A stretch of DNA of 64,000 nucleotides from Pedobacter cryotolerans (GTDB lineage Bacteria > Bacteroidota > Bacteroidia > Sphingobacteriales > Sphingobacteriaceae), in NCBI RefSeq assembly GCF_005116475.1, contig NZ_SWBO01000001.1:649850-713849 (forward strand). Direction: 5' to 3'. Positions 59,380 through 64,000 of this stretch are shown here, one piece after another (position 1 is the first letter of the stretch; every line of letters starts with the position of its first letter). The notes beneath the pieces are model-generated. The model was not told the DNA's origin and searched no databases. It saw only the letters and a list, made by a program, of their open reading frames with translations. The position numbers and the translations under genes are program-made.

Positions 59380-60819
59380 TTATTTAATTAGATGTTTAAT
59401 CTGGATCAATTCATGTTCTTCCAAAAATCTCCATCTGCCACGCGGTAAATCTTTTTTGGTTAAGTTACCATAAACTACACGATCTAGTTTAACTACGTCG
59501 TAACCTAAATGTTCAAAAATTCTACGTACAATTCTGTTTTTACCACTATGAATTTGTATGCCGATTTCTTTTTTACTTGCACCAGCTACGTAAGAGATAT
59601 TGTCTGGTTTAATTAAGCCATCTTCTAGTTCTAAACCAACCTGTATTTTATTAAAATCACCCTGTGATAAGTTTTTACTTAACTCTACATGATAAATTTT
59701 GGTTATACCATTTTTAGGATGTGATAATTTATCAGCTAAATCACCATCATTGGTCATTAAAATTAAACCAGTAGTGTTTCTGTCTAATCGGCCTACAGGG
59801 TAAATGCGTTCGCGACTAGCTTTTTCTACCAATTGCATTACGGTTTTACGCTCCTGCGGATCGTCTGTTGTAGTAATATAATCTTTTGGCTTGTTTAATA
59901 AAACGTAAACTTTCTTTTCGCGTTTTAGTAACTCGCCATTGTAACGAACTTCATCTTTGTAAGGATCTACCTTATGACCAAGTTCGGTAACAGGCACATT
60001 GTTTACAGAAACAACACCAGCTTCAATTAATTCATCCGCCTTGCGACGAGAACAAATACCTGAATTTGCGATGTAGCGATTTAAACGAATTAAGCCATCA
60101 TCTTTAGGTTCTGCAACTTTTCTTGATCTAGTTGCAGGAGCTACTCTTTCACCACGATCTTCTTTGCCTTTGTAACCGCCTTCATCGCGTTTTCTGTATG
60201 GGCGGCTATCTGTACTTCTAGAGGCGCCACCTTTTTTATCAGCAAATTTTGATTTATCGCCGTCGGTAATATAATTGTCTTTTTTAACATAGCTACGTTT
60301 TTCCGAAGAATCATCTCTTGAGCTACCTTCTTTAAAAGCTCGTGGTTTGTAATTAGAATTACCGCTTTCTTTTTTCTCCCAAGGTTTAAAACCGCCTTTA
60401 CTATCGGTTTTAGGTTTGTAAGCTCTTGGTTCATCACCTTCGGCACGAGGCTTAAAATCTCTTGCGCCGGTTGGTTTAGCTCCATATGGTTTGCTATCGC
60501 CGTCTCTTACTGTTCTTGGTTTGTAATCTCTTGATGAATTGTCTCTATCGGTGCGAGGTTTGAAATCTTTTCCTGCTGATGTTCTTGGAGTATATGGCTT
60601 AGAGTCGCCATCGCGAGTTGTTCTCGGTTTGTAAGCCGGTTTGTCGCCTGTTGCAAAACTAGTTTTGCGTTTGTCTTTGTCGTCTTTGTCCGAAAAATCC
60701 TTTCCGTCTTTGTCACTATATTTTCCTTTGGGTTTATCGGTTCCTGTAGTTCTTCTACTTTTGCCGTCGCCCGCCTTGGACTTGTCATCGCGACTGTTCC
60801 TGTTATTGTTCTTTATCAT
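59380..60819 (-). CDS. RluB-type 23S rRNA pseudouridine synthase with a long charged N-terminus
   Basis: A 479-residue protein. The C-terminal half is a pseudouridine synthase with an S4 domain (LIRLNRYIANSGICSRRKAD, near residue 240) and the catalytic GRLDRNTTGLILMTNDGDL near 342, then RIFEHLGYDVVKLDRV. This matches the RluB/RsuA group. The first 230 residues are low complexity, built from imperfect repeats of KPRT/DFKPR/SKPY with Asp, Arg, Lys and Ser. Such extensions are common in this group in Bacteroidota and may bind RNA. Target site not resolved. Confidence 0.9.
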   Translation of the reverse strand: MIKNNNRNSRDDKSKAGDGKSRRTTGTDKPKGKYSDKDGKDFSDKDDKDKRKTSFATGDKPAYKPRTTRDGDSKPYTPRTSAGKDFKPRTDRDNSSRDYKPRTVRDGDSKPYGAKPTGARDFKPRAEGDEPRAYKPKTDSKGGFKPWEKKESGNSNYKPRAFKEGSSRDDSSEKRSYVKKDNYITDGDKSKFADKKGGASRSTDSRPYRKRDEGGYKGKEDRGERVAPATRSRKVAEPKDDGLIRLNRYIANSGICSRRKADELIEAGVVSVNNVPVTELGHKVDPYKDEVRYNGELLKREKKVYVLLNKPKDYITTTDDPQERKTVMQLVEKASRERIYPVGRLDRNTTGLILMTNDGDLADKLSHPKNGITKIYHVELSKNLSQGDFNKIQVGLELEDGLIKPDNISYVAGASKKEIGIQIHSGKNRIVRRIFEHLGYDVVKLDRVVYGNLTKKDLPRGRWRFLEEHELIQIKHLIK

Positions 60820-60968
60820 GATACGCTTTTACTCGCATAAAATATGCGGATGCAAATTTAGGTAAATTCTATCAATCTATTTAGTAAAATTTAGCCTAAA
60901 ATGAGGTTTTAAAAATCTTAGTTTAAAGTAGTTTAAAGCTCGATTTTAGCACAAAGTTTCGCAACTAC

Positions 60969-60999
60969 TTGATAATTAGATAAATGAATTGTATCTTTG
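60969..60999 (+). promoter_or_regulatory. Promoter of the lytic transglycosylase gene
   Basis: TTG at 60969-60971, 20-nt spacer, TATCTTTG at 60992-60999 followed by CC. The mRNA would start near 61003, giving a leader of about 35 nt. Confidence 0.65.
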
Positions 61000-61038
61000 C
61001 CGCACCAAAAATAATTGTTCACAAAAAAAAGGAGGAAG

Positions 61039-61824
61039 ATGCTAAAGAAACACATCATTCCATGTACGGTAATTTTATCATTACTGGTTATGGCGCAAGT
61101 GTTTGCTTACACACTACCAAAAGTAAAAACAACAACAACAACCCCTACAAAAAAAGACAATCCCACCCCTATAGTTACTAAATCCGAAGAGCCGGAATTT
61201 ACTTTAGCTCAGTTAGCGTTTGCAGAAGAAACATTGCCAATAGGTGATGATCGGGTAAGCAACAAAATGATGCGAGTTTTAGCTTCATTTTCTTACCGTA
61301 ATGTGCAAACCAATCGTTTACACCGCAAAGCAGCAGAATGGTTTCCTATTGTAGAACCAATTTTAGCAGCTTATGGTATACCAAACGATTTTAAATATAT
61401 GCCCTTAGTTGAGTCTGGATTAAGAGGCGGTACCTCTCCAAAAGGTGCGTCTGGTTATTGGCAATTTATGCCAGGTACGGCTCGCATGTATGGTTTAAAG
61501 GTAAATAGCAAAGTAGATGAGCGTAAAAACCTAAAAAAATCTACTATCGCGGCAGCCAAATACATTAAAGAATTGTATGGTATCTTTAATAATTGGGCAT
61601 TAGTTGCGGCGGCTTATAACGTTGGCGATGGCCACATGAAAAAGCAAATCAACAGACAAAATCAAGATAATTATTTCAAAATGAAATTGAACCGTGAAAC
61701 AGGGGGATATGTTTACAAACTCATTTCGATGAAAGAAATTATGGAAAATCCTGTACGCAATGGTTACAAAACTCAGAAAGCTTTAATTGCTTATACTGAA
61801 AACCAGAGCAGCACGGTAGAATAA
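61039..61824 (+). CDS. Lytic transglycosylase, SLT/MltD type
   Basis: About 261 residues with an N-terminal signal or anchor (MLKKHIIPCTVILSLLVMAQ). The SLT domain covers about 90-250: catalytic Glu in MPLVESGLRGG, GASGYWQFMPGTARMYGLK and AAYNVGDGHMKK. It cleaves the peptidoglycan sugar backbone in the periplasm. I start at ATG 61039; GGAGG ends 3 nt before it, an SD-like tract that is rare in this group but too close to be optimal. The TTG at 61015 would add eight non-signal residues. No LysM domain is present. Confidence 0.9.
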   Translation: MLKKHIIPCTVILSLLVMAQVFAYTLPKVKTTTTTPTKKDNPTPIVTKSEEPEFTLAQLAFAEETLPIGDDRVSNKMMRVLASFSYRNVQTNRLHRKAAEWFPIVEPILAAYGIPNDFKYMPLVESGLRGGTSPKGASGYWQFMPGTARMYGLKVNSKVDERKNLKKSTIAAAKYIKELYGIFNNWALVAAAYNVGDGHMKKQINRQNQDNYFKMKLNRETGGYVYKLISMKEIMENPVRNGYKTQKALIAYTENQSSTVE

Positions 61825-61848
61825 AAAGTTGTTTTTAAAAGAGTAAGC

Positions 61849-61883
61849 AAAAGCCATTCGCATCTAGCGGATGGCTTTTTTTG
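61849..61883 (+). terminator. Terminator after the lytic transglycosylase gene
   Basis: Arms AAAAGCCATTCGC (61849-61861) and GCGGATGGCTTTT (61867-61879), with one mismatch, then more T residues. Confidence 0.75.
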
Positions 61884-61898
61884 TTGCTTTGTTATCCA

Positions 61899-61978
61899 GA
61901 TCCGCCGCGGCGGAGAAGGATCTCTCTAGATAAATCGTTTGTAAGGAGATTCTTCGTTGCACTCAGAATGACAAATCA
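61899..61978. repeat. Repeat remnant with 14-bp palindrome and GTCAT half-element
   Basis: TCCGCCGCGGCGGA at 61901-61914 is a perfect palindrome, the same core as copy 4 at 37879. GATTCTTCGTTGCACTCAGA then AATGACA at the right is the half of a GTCATTCTGA repeat. Confidence 0.5.
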
Positions 61979-61996
61979 AATTACTATTTTAGCCCC

Positions 61997-63049
61997 ATGT
62001 CATTGCAAAAAATCCGCGTAATAGCTGTAATTAAACAACCTACAGAAGTTATCAAAATTGAATTTGAAACTTTAAATGGCGAAAAGCTCAACTACAAAGC
62101 TGGGCAGTTTATTACTTTAGTATTTAATGTAAATGGAAAAGAGCTAAGGCGTTCTTATTCATTTTGCAGTTCGCCACATGTTGATGAACCAATTGCTATT
62201 GCCGTTAAGTTGGTAGAAAACGGTGAAATTTCTAGATTTATGCACCACCAGCTTGCGGTTGGAGATATTGTAGAAATTGCTGAACCCAATGGTTTGTTTG
62301 TTTATGATGATGAAAAAAAAATTGAACGAACCGTATTTCTTTTTGGGGCAGGAGTTGGTATCACGCCTTTATTTTCTATTTTAAAATCTGCATTGTTAGC
62401 AGAAACCAATTCTAAAATTATACTGATTTACAGCAGTCGCTCGGCTGATGATACTTTATTTTTAACTGAAATTGCAAATTGGCAAGTTACTTATCCCGAT
62501 AGGTTAAAAGTGATAAACTTATTTAGTAATTCTAAAAATTTAATGCGTGCCAGATTAAATGGTTTTTTGATCAACCAGTTGGTTAAAGAAAACTTACAAT
62601 TTAATAAAGAAAATGCACTTTTTTACATCTGTGGACCTTATGATTATATGGATGTTTGTCGCATTACTTTATTGGGTGCAGGTTTTAAAACAGATCAGGT
62701 TAAAAAGGAAGTTTTTGTAATGCCAGAAGATGAGGTTGATGAAGATGATGCTACGGAAAAAGTAGTAGATAAAAATACTTATTCGGTTGTGTTGCATTTT
62801 AAAGGTAACGTACATCACTTATCTGTGCCTTGGCCTAAAAGGGTTTTAGAGGTTGCTTTATCTAATAAAATTGATCTGCCTTATAGTTGTAGTGGTGGCG
62901 TTTGCAGCACTTGTACAGCAACTTGTATTAGTGGTGGTGTGAGAATGGATTACAATGAAGTTTTAACAGATGACGAAGTGGCTAAAGGAAGAATTTTGGT
63001 TTGTACAGGGCATCCAACGGAGAATGGAACTACGATTAGTTGGGAATAA
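61997..63049 (+). CDS. PaaE-like FAD/NAD(P) oxidoreductase with a 2Fe-2S domain
   Basis: A 350-residue reductase. The FAD-binding region has RRSYSFCSSP near residue 54, the NAD(P) domain has LFGAGVGITPLFSILKS near 115, and the C-terminal plant-type ferredoxin domain has CSGGVCSTCTATC near 298 with the fourth Cys in LVCTGHP. This is the domain order of PaaE, the reductase of phenylacetyl-CoA epoxidase. No other paa gene is in the window, so it may serve another oxygenase or desaturase. The initiating ATG is the first in frame. Confidence 0.88.
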   Translation: MSLQKIRVIAVIKQPTEVIKIEFETLNGEKLNYKAGQFITLVFNVNGKELRRSYSFCSSPHVDEPIAIAVKLVENGEISRFMHHQLAVGDIVEIAEPNGLFVYDDEKKIERTVFLFGAGVGITPLFSILKSALLAETNSKIILIYSSRSADDTLFLTEIANWQVTYPDRLKVINLFSNSKNLMRARLNGFLINQLVKENLQFNKENALFYICGPYDYMDVCRITLLGAGFKTDQVKKEVFVMPEDEVDEDDATEKVVDKNTYSVVLHFKGNVHHLSVPWPKRVLEVALSNKIDLPYSCSGGVCSTCTATCISGGVRMDYNEVLTDDEVAKGRILVCTGHPTENGTTISWE

Positions 63050-63054
63050 CTGTT

Positions 63055-63150
63055 TTGTCATTCCTAGGAACAGCTTGTCCCGACTTTTCGGGAAGGAATC
63101 TCATTGTGAAATCTCATCTAAGAGATTCTTCACTGCGTTCAGAATGACAA
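63055..63150. repeat. Inverted repeat of the GTCATTCTGA family
   Basis: TTGTCATTCCTAGGAACAG at the left and CTGCGTTCAGAATGACAA at the right are imperfect complements. GTCCCGACTTTTCGGGA lies inside. Confidence 0.6.
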
Positions 63151-63192
63151 AGCGTGCTAAAATAGCTCATTAATGATTGCATTGATAAGAAT

Positions 63193-63247
63193 GTCATCCT
63201 GAGCTTGTCGAAGGAAATTGTATGGTCTTCGACAAGCTCAGACTGAC
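63193..63247. repeat. Long inverted repeat, GTCATCCTGA family, copy 2
   Basis: GTCATCCTGAGCTTGTCGAA on the left and TTCGACAAGCTCAGACTGAC on the right form an 18-pair stem with two mismatches. Same family as 13731-13806. Confidence 0.75.
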
Positions 63248-63429
63248 AAAACTAATACTACAACCTTCTCTTAGGCAAAGGCATAAATTATATTATCGGT
63301 TGGTGAGACACCATTAGTGTTCGGAAGTTTAAAAATTAAACACATAGGCACATAGTTAATATAGGAAAAAATGCGCTAGCCTATGTTTTCAATGTCTTAT
63401 TATGGTTAGAAAATTAAACGGAGGATTAA

Positions 63430-63544
63430 ATTATCCCAGCGGGATAATATCTGTATAGCAAATGCAAGGCATTCATTCGACCCCAGCTGGGGTCGCACAC
63501 CATAATTGCACATTAGCTATAGATATAAGACCTCTCTGAGGTCT
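63430..63544. repeat. Three successive short palindromes
   Basis: ATTATCCCAGCGGGATAAT (63430-63448), CGACCCCAGCTGGGGTCG (63478-63495, perfect 18-bp palindrome) and AGACCTCTCTGAGGTCT (63528-63544). Confidence 0.75.
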
Positions 63545-63724
63545 AAAAGTGACTTCTAATAAATCTTAATTGCACTCGTAGTCCGTGTTTTTATCAATTT
63601 TTCTAAACCTCTATATAATAAATAATCATTAAAAATTTGTTCCGAAAAGTTATGGTGTCTCACCTCCGAAATTTGGCTATTGAATGAACAATGGTGTCAT
63701 CCTTGTAGAAGTCAGATATTTCGG

Positions 63725-63758
63725 TAACAGAATCAAAATTTTTAAATTGATTCTGTTA
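63725..63758. repeat. 12-bp inverted repeat directly before the transposase-like ORF
   Basis: TAACAGAATCAA (63725-63736) and TTGATTCTGTTA (63747-63758) are perfect complements with a 10-nt AT-rich loop; the right arm ends on the A of the ATG. It could regulate the gene or lie near an element's end. Confidence 0.7.
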
Positions 63759-64000
63759 TGGCAATAAACACAAATGATTTTACTGTAGAACGGAAGTACC
63801 TACAGACCTATCGGATGATGATCCGGGAGTATGAGTTGGTAAAGCAAAAATCGCATCCTGTATATCGTTTTGTAGAGGAACTTTACAAAGCCTGGGGTAC
63901 CAACCGGAAGAGTTTTTTGAAATATTATAACCGTTTTAAGCAGAGCGGCGAAGATCTAGACCTGTTACCTCGAAAGCGAGGTCCAAAATACCGTACCAGG
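63758..64000 (+). CDS. Transposase-type helix-turn-helix protein (cut by window edge)
   Basis: The first 81 codons of an ORF still open at the end of the window. The N-terminus has YLQTYRMMIREYELVKQKSH followed by a helix-turn-helix-like segment (AWGTNRKSFLKYYNRFKQSG) and the basic DLLPRKRGPKYRTR, which resembles the N-terminal domain of IS481- or IS3-type transposases, where a DDE domain should follow. Only the DNA-binding start is visible, so the family is provisional. Confidence 0.55.
   Translation, partial: MAINTNDFTVERKYLQTYRMMIREYELVKQKSHPVYRFVEELYKAWGTNRKSFLKYYNRFKQSGEDLDLLPRKRGPKYRTR

Larger units (their letters stand above)
63050..63757. other. Intergenic region of about 700 bp with dispersed repeats
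   Basis: No coding frame is supported. It contains two GTCAT-family inverted repeats (63055-63150, 63193-63247), a GGTGAGACACC site near 63306 and its inverse near 63653, three short palindromes (63430-63544), and the 12-bp inverted repeat before the transposase-like gene. Confidence 0.65.

Noticed and set aside
60141..60788. Two frames shifted against the pseudouridine synthase N-terminus
   Set aside because: Low-complexity repeats stay open in several frames; the S4 and catalytic domains fix the true frame.
61028..61035. AAAGGAGG as a functional Shine-Dalgarno site
   Set aside because: It ends only 3 nt before the ATG, and the other genes in the window do not use such sites; probably incidental, though it agrees with the chosen start.

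Overview
The window looks like the chromosome of a Bacteroidota species in the Sphingobacteriaceae, close to Pedobacter. The signs are a type IX secretion gene (sprA), a CarboxypepD-reg/plug/barrel outer-membrane protein, bacillithiol synthesis (bshA), AT-rich coding DNA, almost no Shine-Dalgarno sequences, and promoters with the Bacteroidota -7 box TAnnTTTG. Nearly all of it is housekeeping DNA. I saw no rRNA, tRNA, CRISPR array, prophage or complete insertion sequence. The only clear mobile-element gene is a transposase-type ORF cut by the right edge.

Layout. 0-14 kb: sprA (5' end outside the window), gcvH, a VanZ-like gene with a 40-residue lipoprotein ORF, a large outer-membrane barrel, and feoA-feoB. 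14-21 kb: an SprT-like metalloprotein, a lipoprotein, a fused alpha/beta E1 dehydrogenase, a LutB-like protein, an M28 peptidase and rpiB. 21-27 kb (minus strand): yceD-rpmF-plsX-fabH-accB-accC for lipid precursors, then tatC. 27-38 kb: a rhodanese, a DUF4412 protein, pdxA, rsmA, a D-2-hydroxyacid dehydrogenase, OsmC, greA, HIT, a ygiB/ygiC-like pair, a MazG-type enzyme, dtd and rsgA. 38-44 kb: thrA-thrB-thrC behind a leader peptide and terminator. 44-46 kb: a small island-like block (unknown secreted protein, HxlR regulator, MDR oxidoreductase) with imperfect palindromes at its edges. 46-57 kb: MoxR ATPase, a SurA-like PPIase, a PPIase-less SurA relative, a possible HolD-like protein, rdgB, an OstA/LptA-like protein, tilS and bshA. 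57-64 kb: two tandem secreted lactonases, an RluB-type pseudouridine synthase, a lytic transglycosylase, a PaaE-like reductase and the partial transposase.

Three things stand out. First, the threonine operon has a complete ribosome-dependent attenuator: a Thr/Ile-rich leader ORF of 23 codons, a 13-bp terminator, and an antiterminator segment that lies under the leader's stop codon. Second, at least seven genes have a TAnnTTTG box ending only 3-6 nt before the start codon, which predicts leaderless or nearly leaderless mRNAs and corrects several start sites. Third, the intergenic DNA is dense with dispersed hairpin families. One has conserved outer arms that enclose a different inner palindrome in each copy, and it occurs in both orientations.

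All functional calls come from reading the translations and motifs by eye; no database search was run. Residue positions are approximate unless a single residue is named.
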